This document shows, one piece after another, positions 25,991 through 34,947 of a DNA stretch of 38,934 nucleotides. Source of the DNA: Desulfarculaceae bacterium (lineage in GTDB: Bacteria; Desulfobacterota; Desulfarculia; Desulfarculales; Desulfarculaceae); assembly GCA_028277825.1 (NCBI GenBank), contig JANQFN010000129.1:1-38934 (forward strand). The letters run 5' to 3'. Under the pieces are notes generated by a model that was given only the letters and a program-made list of their open reading frames with translations, searched no databases and had not been told where the DNA came from. Every line of letters begins with the position of its first letter. Position 1 is the stretch's first letter. The translations under genes and the position numbers were made by a program.

Positions 25991-26131
25991 TTAGTCACTT
26001 TGCTCGTGGGAGGCGCGGGAAATGTTGGCCATATCCTTGCCCACCACGATGACGTTCCAGATCTCATAGCCGATCAGGGCTACGACGCTGGAGATTATGG
26101 CAGCCCACAATAGAAACGTTGTGGCACCCAT
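25991..26131 (-). CDS. Small one-helix membrane protein, probable symporter accessory subunit
   Basis: 46 residues, too short for default gene calling. ATG at 26131 with AAGGAG seven bases before it; TAA at 25991-25993. One transmembrane helix with a short outside start: MGATTFLLWAAIISSVVALIG, then YEIWNVIVVGKDMANISRASHEQSD as a polar tail. It follows the symporter stop by 53 bases in the same operon. Small proteins with this layout stand next to many SSS-family transporters and are annotated as symporter small accessory proteins (from memory); the role is probably to stabilise or regulate the transporter. Confidence 0.75.
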   Translation of the reverse strand: MGATTFLLWAAIISSVVALIGYEIWNVIVVGKDMANISRASHEQSD

Positions 26132-26184
26132 GTCATTGCTCCTTTGTCAAACGGCTATCGCCGTTGTGGTTCTTCTCCGGCACC

Positions 26185-27651
26185 TTAGCCCTTGAACTGC
26201 TTCAAGGCCTCGAAGTCGAAGTTGTCCTTGGCGATGGCGCTGCCCACCAGGGTGATGATGCCAGCCGAAGCGAAGGCCGCTATCATGGCCCAGCCCCACA
26301 GGCCCATGCCCAGGAACATGTAGGTGCCCACGCCGAAGCCCACCAGCCCGCCAATGAAGATCGGCCAGGCGCTGATCCACTTCCAGTACTGGGAAGAGAC
26401 GAAGCCGAACACGAAGGGCGCGGTGTACATGGGCATAAACAACAGTACCATCAGAATCGACAGCGGCGTCAGGGAAACCGCTATGATCGCCAGGGTGACG
26501 ATAACCACCAGCACCCGGGCCACCTTCTTGACCTGATCGTCGGTGGCGGCCTTGTTGATGTAGGCACGGTAGATGTCGTTGCCGATGATGTTGGAGATGG
26601 CCACCACCGCGGCACCGACGGTGCCCACCGTGGCCGCCATGACCAGCCAGATGAACAGGACGCCGGTCCAGGTGGGCAGGTAGAGGCCCACCAAGGAGGC
26701 GTAGGCCTGGCTGCCGGGCACCTCGGGCATCTTGCCCGACTTCATAAGGATCAGGGCGGCAAAACCCAGAGTGGCCGACAGGAAGGGCATGAAGAACCAC
26801 CAGTTGCCCGCGTGCCTAAAGGCGCGGCCCACGTCCTTGGGCTCCCGGATGGCGAAAGCGGTCTGCCAGTAGTCCTGCTGCATGGGCAGCGAGAACAGGG
26901 CCCAGGCCAAGACCGGGATCAGGTAGTTGATCAGGGCGCTGGGACGGAAGATCTCGAACATCTCCGGAGCCAGTTTGCCGCCTTGCAACAGTTGCCCGGC
27001 GGTTTCCATGATGGGCGTGGGGCCGCCCACGGCCACCCAGGTAGCCACGCCGACGATGGCGCAGATGGGCATGGCGATCAAAGTGAAGATCCAGGTGGAG
27101 ATCAGGCTGCCCCACAGCCCGGCCACCACCGTGAAGATCAGCACCGCCACACCCAGGAAGGCCACACCTACCCAGTAGGGCACCGCCCCTCCGGTGAGGC
27201 CCACCATGACGTGGCCCGCGGCCAGGCCCTGGATCCAGGCGCCGGAGAAGGTGGTGGCGATGGCGAAGATGATCACCAGGATGTGCAGCGCCGGATTGAA
27301 GCGGTGACGGAAATACTCGGTGTAGGAGATGGCGTAGGGAAAGACCTCTCTGAGCTTGGAGGCCCAGATGCCGAACACCCACAGACCCACGGCGTACATG
27401 GGATAGATCCATACGCCGGAGATTCCGTTGTTCACCGCGCCTTCGGCCGAACCCATGACCGAAGACCCCCAAATGTACATCGAGGTCACCGAGGCTGTAA
27501 CCAGCGCCCAGTGAGCCCTGCGGCCGGCCACCAGGTAGTCTTCGGAAGTTTTGATCAACTTCCATTTCCTGGCGATAACAGCCACTATCACCGGTACGAT
27601 GATAGCCACGAATGCGGCTATAATCGCAACAACGGGACTTAAACCTTTCAT
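26185..27651 (-). CDS. Sodium/solute symporter (SSS family)
   Basis: 488 residues with about 13 membrane helices. Sodium-driven uptake systems of this family carry sugars, amino acids, pantothenate, proline or acetate. Marks: the first helix VVAIIAAFVAIIVPVIVAVIARKWK, then SEDYLVAGRRAHW (the family's x-D-x-x-x-A-G-R segment), ASVTSMYIWGSSVMGSAEGAVNNGISGVWIYPMY, and SAWPIFIGGLVGFGVGTYMFLGMG near the end. ATG at 27651 after GAGGGAG. It lies inside the lactam-type operon, 238 bases after hyuB, and most probably imports the substrate of HyuAB and PxpABC. The exact substrate cannot be read from sequence. Confidence 0.93.
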   Translation of the reverse strand: MKGLSPVVAIIAAFVAIIVPVIVAVIARKWKLIKTSEDYLVAGRRAHWALVTASVTSMYIWGSSVMGSAEGAVNNGISGVWIYPMYAVGLWVFGIWASKLREVFPYAISYTEYFRHRFNPALHILVIIFAIATTFSGAWIQGLAAGHVMVGLTGGAVPYWVGVAFLGVAVLIFTVVAGLWGSLISTWIFTLIAMPICAIVGVATWVAVGGPTPIMETAGQLLQGGKLAPEMFEIFRPSALINYLIPVLAWALFSLPMQQDYWQTAFAIREPKDVGRAFRHAGNWWFFMPFLSATLGFAALILMKSGKMPEVPGSQAYASLVGLYLPTWTGVLFIWLVMAATVGTVGAAVVAISNIIGNDIYRAYINKAATDDQVKKVARVLVVIVTLAIIAVSLTPLSILMVLLFMPMYTAPFVFGFVSSQYWKWISAWPIFIGGLVGFGVGTYMFLGMGLWGWAMIAAFASAGIITLVGSAIAKDNFDFEALKQFKG

Positions 27652-27823
27652 AGCTTCGCTCCCTCAAGCCAAGGTTTTAATGAAGACACCCCTTATGCTT
27701 ATCAATGGTCGTTTTACTTCACCTGTGCGGCCAGCGGCCGCTTCGCGCTAAGGTTCGCGACTCCTGCCCAGACGCAACCGCCACGTGGCGTATGCGCCCG
27801 GGCCCGGCCTTATATCCGGGGCA

Positions 27824-27850
27824 GGCGGCCCGTCCCGGCATCTGGCCGCC
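27824..27850 (-). other. GC hairpin in the hyuB-symporter spacer
   Basis: GGCGGCC (27824-27830) pairs perfectly with GGCCGCC (27844-27850). There is no T-run on the transcribed side, so it is not a normal terminator. In a 238-base spacer inside an operon it could stabilise the upstream mRNA or reduce read-through. Confidence 0.4.
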
Positions 27851-27889
27851 GGGTCGCGGCATGGCGTGTCGGTTTTCATAAAACCTACA

Positions 27890-29842
27890 TTAGCTCCAGT
27901 GGGAGATGGTTCGTTTTTCCAGCATCTCCCTAAATTGCGCAGTGGACTTGGGCAACACGGTCTTTTGGCCCCAATCCATGACCACCCCGTAGCGGCGCAC
28001 CACGTCCATCTCGTCGATCTCGCCGTTGGCCAGCATCTGCTGCACCTCCTTGGGGTCCGAGCGCATCCAGGCCACCCGGTTCTCGCGGATGTAGGCGCGC
28101 TCTTTGTCGGTGGCCTCGGTGTCGATCTCATAATCCAGCATCACCGGGTCGTTTTCGATCACCACCACCCCGTAGTCCTTCTTGGCCCGCTCGATCGAAA
28201 CGTAACCGTCGATCACGTCTTCCAGCACCATCTCCGGGTCCCGCTCCAGGGGATCGCCCAGGCCGCCGCCGCCGGCCGAGGGCCGGGTGAAAGTGTCGCC
28301 GGCCTCCACCGGCACCCCGGAGAAGATGGCGCCCAAAAAGGCCTCGTCCTCTTTGCCCTTGTTTTTCCACAGTCCCTGGGGGATGGAGGGCAGGCCGCCC
28401 CAGATGCCGAAGGCGATGGAGCGGGCCCGGTCGCAGCAGTAGGACATCACCGAACCGTCGCAGGACATCACCGTCCCGCCCTTGGTGAGGCCGCAGCCGC
28501 CGCGGAACTTGCCCGGTCCGGCCGAGTCCATCAGGATACTGTGCTCGGCGGTTAAGACCGGGGTGAGGCGCTCCTGGCCCTCGCAGGGCTGAATGGACAG
28601 CCCCAGGCCGAACACTGCAGCGGTGCCGTTGGAGCCGTCCTTGGACGAGCGGCCGCCGTGGCCGCCGGCCATCCAGTCGTACCACATGAAAAAGGAGTCA
28701 AAGCCCGGCCGGCGGTCCCAGCCGCCGATGAGTAAATACTCCAGGTTGAAGGCGCAGCCCAGGGCGCGCTGGGGCATCAACTCCGACCAGAGCTCGATCA
28801 CCGCCGCCTGGGCCTTTTCATAGACCCCGGAGCAGAAGCCGGTCACCGCCACCGGCCAGGGCGCGTTGGCCACGCAGCCCTCGGGCACGGTCACGTCGAA
28901 GACCCGGAAGAAGCCGGCGTTCAGCGGTATGTCGGGGAAGAAGGCCTTGGAGCCGGCCACCAGGGAGGACAGGGTGGCGGGGAAGGCCGAATTTAAAAAA
29001 CAGCCCACGATGGGGTTGGAGCCGGTGAGGTCATAGTGCACTTGGTCGCCCTTGATGGTCATCTTGACCTTGATGGGGATCAGGCCCTCTTCCTGGTCCG
29101 GGTCCTGGTCGATGAAGTCCACCGTCTCCCACTCGCCGTCGGGGATCTCGGCGATGCGGCTGCGCGCGATGCGCTCCACATAGTCCTGGCACTCGCGCGC
29201 CGCGGCCAGCACCGTGTCCACCCCGTATTTCTCGATGAGGCGCAAGAACTCGCGCTCGCCCACCTTGCAGGCCTCGGCCTGGGCCCTGAGATCGCCCAAG
29301 CGGTCCTCGGTGCCGCGCATGTTGGCCACCAGGCAGTCGGCCACGTCGCCCAAATAGCGACCTTGGTCCCAGATGCGGATGGGGGTGATGCGGGTGCCTT
29401 CGCCGTAATGCTCGCGGGCGGTGATGTCAAAGGAGCCGGGCACCTTGCCGCCCACGTCGGCCCAGTGGCCGTTGGACAGGGTGAAGGCCACGATCTCGCC
29501 CTCATGAAACACCGGCTTTACCACCCGCACGTCGCAGAAGTGGGTGCCGCCCTCATAGGGATCGTTGAAGATGAAGATGTCGTCCTCGTGGATGTCGTCG
29601 CCAAAGGCCCTGAGGATCGCCTTGCAGGTCAGGTGCAGGGTGCCCACGTGCACCGCGATGTCCTGGCTGCCCTGCATGATGGTGTCACCGTTGGCGTCAC
29701 ACAGGGCGGAGGAGAAATCGCGGCAGTAGATCACGAAGGAATAACAGGTCCTCAGCACCTGCTCGGACATCTGGTCCACCAGGTTGCCGAAGGCGTTTTT
29801 CAAAACCTCGAAGGTTACGGGATCAAGCTCTTTGTTATTCAT
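27890..29842 (-). CDS. hyuB: Hydantoinase/5-oxoprolinase-type subunit B
   Basis: 650 residues, one HyuB domain. HyuA/HyuB enzymes cleave cyclic amides or carboxylate small molecules with ATP: N-methylhydantoinase, 5-oxoprolinase, caprolactam hydrolase, acetone and acetophenone carboxylases. Signatures: DPVTFEVLKNAFGNLVDQMSEQVLRTCYS (7-35), GTLHLTCKAIL, NDPYEGGTHFCDVRVVKPVF, LSNGHWADVGGKVPGSFD, GVYEKAQAAVIELWSELMPQRALGCAF, GGRSSKDGSNGTAAVFG, PGKFRGGCGLTKG, RPSAGGGGLGDPLERDPEMV. ATG at 29842, 14 bases after the hyuA stop, with AAGGGGG before it. Its place beside a GABA-type transaminase points to a lactam rather than a ketone substrate (inference). Confidence 0.94.
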   Translation of the reverse strand: MNNKELDPVTFEVLKNAFGNLVDQMSEQVLRTCYSFVIYCRDFSSALCDANGDTIMQGSQDIAVHVGTLHLTCKAILRAFGDDIHEDDIFIFNDPYEGGTHFCDVRVVKPVFHEGEIVAFTLSNGHWADVGGKVPGSFDITAREHYGEGTRITPIRIWDQGRYLGDVADCLVANMRGTEDRLGDLRAQAEACKVGEREFLRLIEKYGVDTVLAAARECQDYVERIARSRIAEIPDGEWETVDFIDQDPDQEEGLIPIKVKMTIKGDQVHYDLTGSNPIVGCFLNSAFPATLSSLVAGSKAFFPDIPLNAGFFRVFDVTVPEGCVANAPWPVAVTGFCSGVYEKAQAAVIELWSELMPQRALGCAFNLEYLLIGGWDRRPGFDSFFMWYDWMAGGHGGRSSKDGSNGTAAVFGLGLSIQPCEGQERLTPVLTAEHSILMDSAGPGKFRGGCGLTKGGTVMSCDGSVMSYCCDRARSIAFGIWGGLPSIPQGLWKNKGKEDEAFLGAIFSGVPVEAGDTFTRPSAGGGGLGDPLERDPEMVLEDVIDGYVSIERAKKDYGVVVIENDPVMLDYEIDTEATDKERAYIRENRVAWMRSDPKEVQQMLANGEIDEMDVVRRYGVVMDWGQKTVLPKSTAQFREMLEKRTISHWS

Positions 29843-29856
29843 TTGCTTATGCCCCC

Positions 29857-31887
29857 TTACCCGGAGATGTCCATGATGATGTTCAGATACTCATCCACTC
29901 TGGCCCCCACCCCCACCGGGATCACCGTGGTGGTGTCCAACTGCTCCACGATGGCCGGGCCGGCCAGTTCGGTGCCAGCCGCCAGGTCGCGGCGGCGGTA
30001 CACCGGGGTCTCCACGAAGTCGCCTTCGCTCTCGGAAAACACCGAGCGCACCTCCTTGGGCTCGGGCGCTCCTTCCCCGGCGGTGCCGGTTTGAATGGAA
30101 GGCATGGGCACCTTGCCGATGGCGGTCACCCTGAGGCCGTAAATCTCCACCACCTGGTCCGGGTTGGACCAGGAGAACTGGCGCTCGTGCTCGGCGTGGA
30201 ACACGGCCAGGGCGTCGTCCAGGGTGGTGATGGGCTTGGGCACCTTGACCGAAAGCTGGCGCCACTGGCCGATGTAGCGGATGTCCATCAGGCGGATCAG
30301 CTCCACGTCGTCGCCGGTCATGCCTTCCTCGGCCAGAAGCTCGGTGGCCTCGGTTTCCAGGTCCTGGAAGATGGACTCGATTTCGGCGATATCGGTCCCG
30401 GCCGAGGTGGCCAAATAGGTCCTTTGCAGATCGTGGCGCACGTCCACCAACAAACAGCCCAGGGCGGCGTGCACCCCGGGGTAGCGGGGAATGATCACGG
30501 TGGGGATCTCCAGTTCGCGGGCCAGATAGGCCGCGTGCAGGGGCCCGGCCCCGCCGAAGCCCACCAGGGCGAAGTCCCGCGGGTCGTAACCGCGCTGCAC
30601 CGAGATCAGTCGGAGGGCGTCGCACATGTTGGCCTCGGCCACCTTGATGATGGAATGGGCCGCCTCCACCAGGCTCATGCCGTACTGGTCGGCGATCTTC
30701 TGCACCGCCGCCTCGGCCGCTTCCTTGCTGATCTGCATGCCGCCTTCCAACAGGTTGGTGTTCAGGCGGCCCAGGACCAGGTTGGCGTCGGTGTTGGTGG
30801 GCTCGGTACCCCCGGTCTGGTAGCAGGCCGGGCCGGGATCTGCCCCGGCACTCTGGGGTCCGTTGCGTAAGGACCCGCCCGGGTCCACCCAGGCGATGGA
30901 GCCGCCGCCGGCGCCGATGGTGATCACCTCGATGGAGGGGTACATGATGGGGTAGCCGAACTCCACCTGCCACTCGTTGGCCATGCGCAGCTCACCGCCG
31001 TAGGTCAGGGAGATGTCGGTGCTGGTGCCGCCCATGTCCAGGCCCATGGCGTTTTCAAAGCCGCAGAGCTGGGCGGTTTGGTTCATGGCGATGGCCCCGG
31101 CGGCGATGCCCGAGGAGGCGATGCGGCTGGCGTAGCTGGTCACGGTCTCGGCCTTCATCACCCCGCCGCCGGAATGCAGCACCAGGATGTCGCCGGCATA
31201 GCCCAGGTCCTTGAGCTTGCCCACCAGGTCCTGCAGGTAGTCGCTGACCACCGGGCCCAGCACCGCGTTGACCACGCAGGTGGAGAAGCGCTCGTGCTCG
31301 AAGATGTCGGGCAGAAGCTCGCTGGAGGTGCAGACATAAGCCCCGGGCATCACCTCCGAGATGATCTCCTTCATGCGCTCTTCATGGGCCCCGTTCATGT
31401 AGGAGTTCATGAAGCAGATGGCCACTGCGGCCATGCCGCGCTGTTTGAACACCTCGGCCACCTGCCGGGCCTCGGCCTCGTCCAGGGGAGTGACCGCCTC
31501 GCCGGCATAGTCCATGCGCTCGGTCACCTCCAGGCGGTGGCGGCGGGGCACATGGGGCGGGGCCACGTCCTTGTAGTGGTCCCAGAGGTCGGGCTTGGTG
31601 GAGCGCCGGATCTCGATGACGTCCCTAAAGCCCTTGGTGTTGACCATGCCGGTGGGGGGCAGGTTGCGGGTGATCAGGGCGTTGGTGCCCACGGTGGTCC
31701 CGTGGCTGAACAACTGCACCTGGTCCATGGGCACCTCGGCCTTGGCCATGCCCGCCACGATGGCCTCGGAGGGGTTGGACGGCGTGGAAGGCACCTTTTG
31801 CACAATGACCTCGCCGGAATCCTCTTCGAATATGAATACGTCGGTGAACGTGCCTCCGGTATCTACCGCAACTCTGTATTTGGCCAC
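29857..31887 (-). CDS. hyuA: Hydantoinase/5-oxoprolinase-type subunit A (ATP-binding)
   Basis: 676 residues. The actin-like ATPase fold shows its two phosphate loops, VDTGGTFTDVFIF (near residue 8) and GLDMGGTSTDISL (about 288), with SHGTTVGTNALITR, the HSGGGVMKAETV segment, GAGGGSIAWVDPGGSLRNGPQSAGADPGPACY, and FGGAGPLHAAYLARELEIPTVIIPRYPGVHAALGCLL. The C-terminal beta domain is complete. GTG start at 31887 behind GGGAGGTCAAG. It lies between the GABA-type transaminase (45 bases upstream) and hyuB. With HyuB it would phosphorylate the ring amide oxygen and open it. Carboxylases of this family also need a third small subunit, and none is seen here, which favours a hydrolase. Confidence 0.95.
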   Translation of the reverse strand: MAKYRVAVDTGGTFTDVFIFEEDSGEVIVQKVPSTPSNPSEAIVAGMAKAEVPMDQVQLFSHGTTVGTNALITRNLPPTGMVNTKGFRDVIEIRRSTKPDLWDHYKDVAPPHVPRRHRLEVTERMDYAGEAVTPLDEAEARQVAEVFKQRGMAAVAICFMNSYMNGAHEERMKEIISEVMPGAYVCTSSELLPDIFEHERFSTCVVNAVLGPVVSDYLQDLVGKLKDLGYAGDILVLHSGGGVMKAETVTSYASRIASSGIAAGAIAMNQTAQLCGFENAMGLDMGGTSTDISLTYGGELRMANEWQVEFGYPIMYPSIEVITIGAGGGSIAWVDPGGSLRNGPQSAGADPGPACYQTGGTEPTNTDANLVLGRLNTNLLEGGMQISKEAAEAAVQKIADQYGMSLVEAAHSIIKVAEANMCDALRLISVQRGYDPRDFALVGFGGAGPLHAAYLARELEIPTVIIPRYPGVHAALGCLLVDVRHDLQRTYLATSAGTDIAEIESIFQDLETEATELLAEEGMTGDDVELIRLMDIRYIGQWRQLSVKVPKPITTLDDALAVFHAEHERQFSWSNPDQVVEIYGLRVTAIGKVPMPSIQTGTAGEGAPEPKEVRSVFSESEGDFVETPVYRRRDLAAGTELAGPAIVEQLDTTTVIPVGVGARVDEYLNIIMDISG

Positions 31888-31932
31888 CTTGACCTCCCTC
31901 GGTGGTGTTGATTTCGCGCGCGCCGCCCGGCC

Positions 31933-33231
31933 TCAGGCCGCGGCCAGACACTCCTCCAAAATGGCAAAGCCCTTATCCAGCTCCTCGTCGCTGATCACCA
32001 GGGGCATCAGGGTCCGGATAACGTTGCCGAAGTTGCCGCAGGACAAGAGCAACAGCCCCTTGTCCAGGGCACTGGCCACGATGGCCTTGGCCTGCTCGGT
32101 GGCCGGCTCCTTGGTTTCGCGGTCGGTCACCAGCTCCATAGCCTTCATGGGCCCCAGGCCGCGCACCTCGCCGATGATCTCGTACTTCTCAGCCAGGGCC
32201 GTGTAGCGCTCATCCAGCTTGGCGGCCAGTTGGTTGGCCATCACCAACAGCCCGTCCTCTAGCTCGTCCAGTACGGCCAGGGCCGCCCGGCAGGACATGG
32301 GGTTGCCGCCGTAGGTGCCGCCCAGGCCGCCCACGTGCACCGCGTCCAACAGCTCGGCGCGGCCGATCACCGCCCCCAGGGGCAGGCCCGCGGCCAGGGA
32401 CTTGGCGCTGGTGATGATGTCCGGCTCCAGGCCCCAGTGTTCGCAGGCGAACATCTTGCCGGTGCGCCCCATGCCCGACTGCACCTCGTCCATGATGAAG
32501 TTGATGCCGTACTTTTCGCAGATGGCCTTTACCTTGGGGAAGTACTCCGGCGGGGGCACGATGAAGCCGCCTTCGCCCTGCACCGGCTCGGCGATCAAAC
32601 CCGCCACCGACTCGCCGGCCACGTTATCGATGAAAAACTCCTCCAAATAATCGGCGCAGTGCACCGAGCAGGAGGGGTACTCCAGGCCAAAGGGACAGCG
32701 GTAACAGTAGGCGAAGTGGGCCCGGTAGACCTCGGGGCAGAAGGGGCCGAAGCCGAACTTGTAGGGCTTGACCTTGCTGGTCAGAGTCATGGCCATATAG
32801 GTGCGGCCGTGGAAGGCGTTGTCAAAGGTGATGATCCCCTGGCGGCCGCTGGCGTAGCGCGCCACCTTGATTGCGTTTTCCACCGCCTCGGCCCCGGAGT
32901 TGACCAAATAGCTCTTTTTGGCAAAGTCGCCGGGGGCCAATTCGTTGAGCCGGCCGGCCAACTCCACGTAGGGCTCGTACTGCACCACATGGAAGCAGGT
33001 GTGGGTGAATTTGTCGGCCTGGTCCTTGAGCGCGGCCACGATTTTTTCAGAACTGTGGCCCACGTTCATAACCCCGATGCCGCCGGTGAAATCCAGATAA
33101 GTCCTGCCTTCCACGTCGGTGATGGTGGCGCCGGTGGCGCTGGCCGCGAAGATGGGGTGCACGTTGAAGGGACCCGGCGGTATGTGCTGTTCTCTTAAGG
33201 CAACCAGTTCTTTATTAGTCTTGCTGCTCAT
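31933..33231 (-). CDS. gabT: GABA-type class III aminotransferase
   Basis: 432 residues. PLP enzyme moving the terminal amino group of GABA or a similar omega-amino acid to 2-oxoglutarate. Family marks: YLDFTGGIGVMNVGHSSEKIV (45-65), FTHTCFHVVQYEPYVELAGRLNELAPG, YLVNSGAEAVENAIKVAR (108-125), FDNAFHGRTYMAMTLTSKVKPYKFGFGPF, IAEPVQGEGGF, IMDEVQSGMGRTGK (Asp248) and ITSAKSLAAGLPLGAVIG (PLP lysine Lys277). A cysteine group CYRCPFGLEYPSCSVHC (176-192) is notable. It stands between glutamate dehydrogenase (38 bases) and hyuA. In context it would take the omega-amino acid released from an opened lactam and form glutamate. No semialdehyde dehydrogenase is in the window. Confidence 0.93.
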   Translation of the reverse strand: MSSKTNKELVALREQHIPPGPFNVHPIFAASATGATITDVEGRTYLDFTGGIGVMNVGHSSEKIVAALKDQADKFTHTCFHVVQYEPYVELAGRLNELAPGDFAKKSYLVNSGAEAVENAIKVARYASGRQGIITFDNAFHGRTYMAMTLTSKVKPYKFGFGPFCPEVYRAHFAYCYRCPFGLEYPSCSVHCADYLEEFFIDNVAGESVAGLIAEPVQGEGGFIVPPPEYFPKVKAICEKYGINFIMDEVQSGMGRTGKMFACEHWGLEPDIITSAKSLAAGLPLGAVIGRAELLDAVHVGGLGGTYGGNPMSCRAALAVLDELEDGLLVMANQLAAKLDERYTALAEKYEIIGEVRGLGPMKAMELVTDRETKEPATEQAKAIVASALDKGLLLLSCGNFGNVIRTLMPLVISDEELDKGFAILEECLAAA

Positions 33232-33269
33232 TTATTTCCTCTCCCGTTGAAACAACCACCCGTCCATGG

Positions 33270-34535
33270 CTAGGGGAAGACGCCCCTGAGCTGCTTGGCC
33301 TCGGCCACCCGGCCGATGGCCAGCATGTAGGCGGCGGTGCGCATATTCACCTTTTCTTTCTGGTGGATGGCGAACACCTCGCCAAAGGCCTTGGCCATGA
33401 TGTGCTTGAGTTGCTGGTTTACGTCGCTCTCGGTCCAAAACAGCTTCTGTAGATTTTGTACCCATTCGAAATAGGAAACCGTGACCCCGCCGGCGTTGGC
33501 CAGGATGTCGGGGACCACGAAGATGCCCTTGTCGTAGAAGATCTGATCGGCCTGGGGGCTGGTGGGTCCGTTGGCGCCCTCCACCACCACCTGGGCCTTG
33601 ATGTTGTCGGCGTTGGCAAGGTTGATCTGGCCCTCCAGGGCGGCGGGCACCAGCACCTCGCAGTCCAGCTCCAACAGCTCGGCGTTGGTGAGCGCCTCGC
33701 CCTGGGGGTATTCGGGCAGGCTGCCCCCGCCGGCGACATGGGCCTGCACCGCCGCCGGGTCCAGGCCGGCCGGGTTGAACACCCCGCCGTCCACGTCGGA
33801 CACCGCCACCACCTTGACCCCCATTTCGTGCAAAAGCTCGGCGGCGTGATAGCCCACGTTGCCAAAACCCTGCACCACCGCCCGGGCCGAGTTCAAATCC
33901 AGGCCCATTTCCCGGGCGGCCTCTTCCAACACGTAGACGCAGCCGCGGGAGGTGGCCTTGAGCCGGCCGGCCGAACCGCCGATGGCCGGGGGCTTGCCGG
34001 TGACCACGCTGTTGCAGGTGTAGCCCTTGAACACGCTGTAGGTGTCCACGATCCAGGCCATCACCTGGGGGTTGGTGTTCACATCCGGGGCGGGGATGTC
34101 CTTTTCCGGCCCGATGATGGGCGATATCTCCCAGATGTAGCGCCGGGTGAGGCGCTCCAGTTCAGCCGAAGACATGGTGGCCGGGTCGCAGGTGACCCCA
34201 CCCTTGCCGCCGCCGAAGGGGATGTCCACCACCGCGCACTTCCAGGTCATCCAGCCGGCCAGGGCGCGCACCTCGTCCAGGTCCACCTGAGGGTGGTAGC
34301 GGATGCCGCCCTTGGCCGGGCCGCGCAAGGTGTTGTGCTGCACCCGGTAGCCCGAGAGCAACACCGTGTGGCCATCGTCAAAGCGTAGGGGAAAACGGAC
34401 CGAGAACTCGCGGCGGGGGGTCTTGATCTTGTCCAGAATCCAGTCCTCGACCTCCAAATGCTCCACCGCGATGTCGAACTGCAGGTTGTGCATCTCAAGC
34501 GGCTTGGTCTCGTCGTATTGACTGAAGTCGATCAT
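33270..34535 (-). CDS. gdhA: Glutamate dehydrogenase
   Basis: 421 residues, the hexameric Glu/Leu/Phe/Val dehydrogenase family; glutamate + NAD(P)+ to 2-oxoglutarate + ammonia. Marks: [21 protein letters not shown], the active-site [37 protein letters not shown], the Rossmann motif [16 protein letters not shown], and [14 protein letters not shown] with [21 protein letters not shown], all typical of glutamate rather than leucine enzymes. ATG at 34535 after GGAATGAGG. As second gene of the operon it would remove the amino group collected by the transaminase and regenerate 2-oxoglutarate, giving ammonia and reducing power. Cofactor choice (NAD or NADP) is not decided here. Confidence 0.92.
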   Translation of the reverse strand: MIDFSQYDETKPLEMHNLQFDIAVEHLEVEDWILDKIKTPRREFSVRFPLRFDDGHTVLLSGYRVQHNTLRGPAKGGIRYHPQVDLDEVRALAGWMTWKCAVVDIPFGGGKGGVTCDPATMSSAELERLTRRYIWEISPIIGPEKDIPAPDVNTNPQVMAWIVDTYSVFKGYTCNSVVTGKPPAIGGSAGRLKATSRGCVYVLEEAAREMGLDLNSARAVVQGFGNVGYHAAELLHEMGVKVVAVSDVDGGVFNPAGLDPAAVQAHVAGGGSLPEYPQGEALTNAELLELDCEVLVPAALEGQINLANADNIKAQVVVEGANGPTSPQADQIFYDKGIFVVPDILANAGGVTVSYFEWVQNLQKLFWTESDVNQQLKHIMAKAFGEVFAIHQKEKVNMRTAAYMLAIGRVAEAKQLRGVFP

Positions 34536-34614
34536 GCCTCATTCCCGCGGTGGCCTTTTTGCCGGCCTGGAGAGATCCCCTGCAGGCGGCCCTTATTGTC
34601 GGCGGCGCCCGGTC

Positions 34615-34947
34615 CTAGGCTTTGCCGCCGTAGCCCTTGAAGGTCCCCTGGATGCCCTGGGCGCTCAGCTCCAGGATCAACTCACGCACCGAGCAGGGTT
34701 GCAGTTTGAGCAGATAGTCGCCGGCTTCCTCCGCATCACCTTCGGTGTTTGCTCCGAAGGTACGCTCGTCCAAAATAGTCAGTCCTTGCGCCAGAATAAG
34801 CCTTTTTAATTTGGCGTGGTCCTTGCTGCGGCCGCCAGAGAGCACCAGATAGGCCGCCGATGAATTCAGATGCTGCAGGTAGGCTTCCAAGCTGTCGTTT
34901 TGGGAATCCCTGGTACCCGGCTTTTGCACAACCACCCCCGGCAACAA
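34615..34947 (-). CDS. Unknown protein, first gene of the lactam-type operon
   Basis: About 110 residues from a TTG at 34947 (GGAG six bases before it); the frame is open upstream to 35148, but that part runs through the promoter region and reads like non-coding sequence. The protein-like part is LPGVVVQKPGTRDSQNDSLEAYLQHLNSSAAYLVLSGG...KLKRLILAQGLTILDERTFGANTEGDAEEAGDYLLKLQPCSVRELILELSAQGIQGTFKGYGGKA. It looks like a small soluble alpha/beta domain; I do not recognise it. It begins about 80 bases after the predicted sigma-54 start of transcription and ends 79 bases before glutamate dehydrogenase. It may be a regulatory subunit for the operon, which is only a guess. Confidence 0.5.
   Translation of the reverse strand: MLPGVVVQKPGTRDSQNDSLEAYLQHLNSSAAYLVLSGGRSKDHAKLKRLILAQGLTILDERTFGANTEGDAEEAGDYLLKLQPCSVRELILELSAQGIQGTFKGYGGKA

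Noticed and set aside
26119-27642. Open frame of about 500 codons on the + strand opposite the symporter
   Set aside because: Its Asp/His/Gly-rich sequence mirrors the membrane-protein codons of the symporter; no family features.
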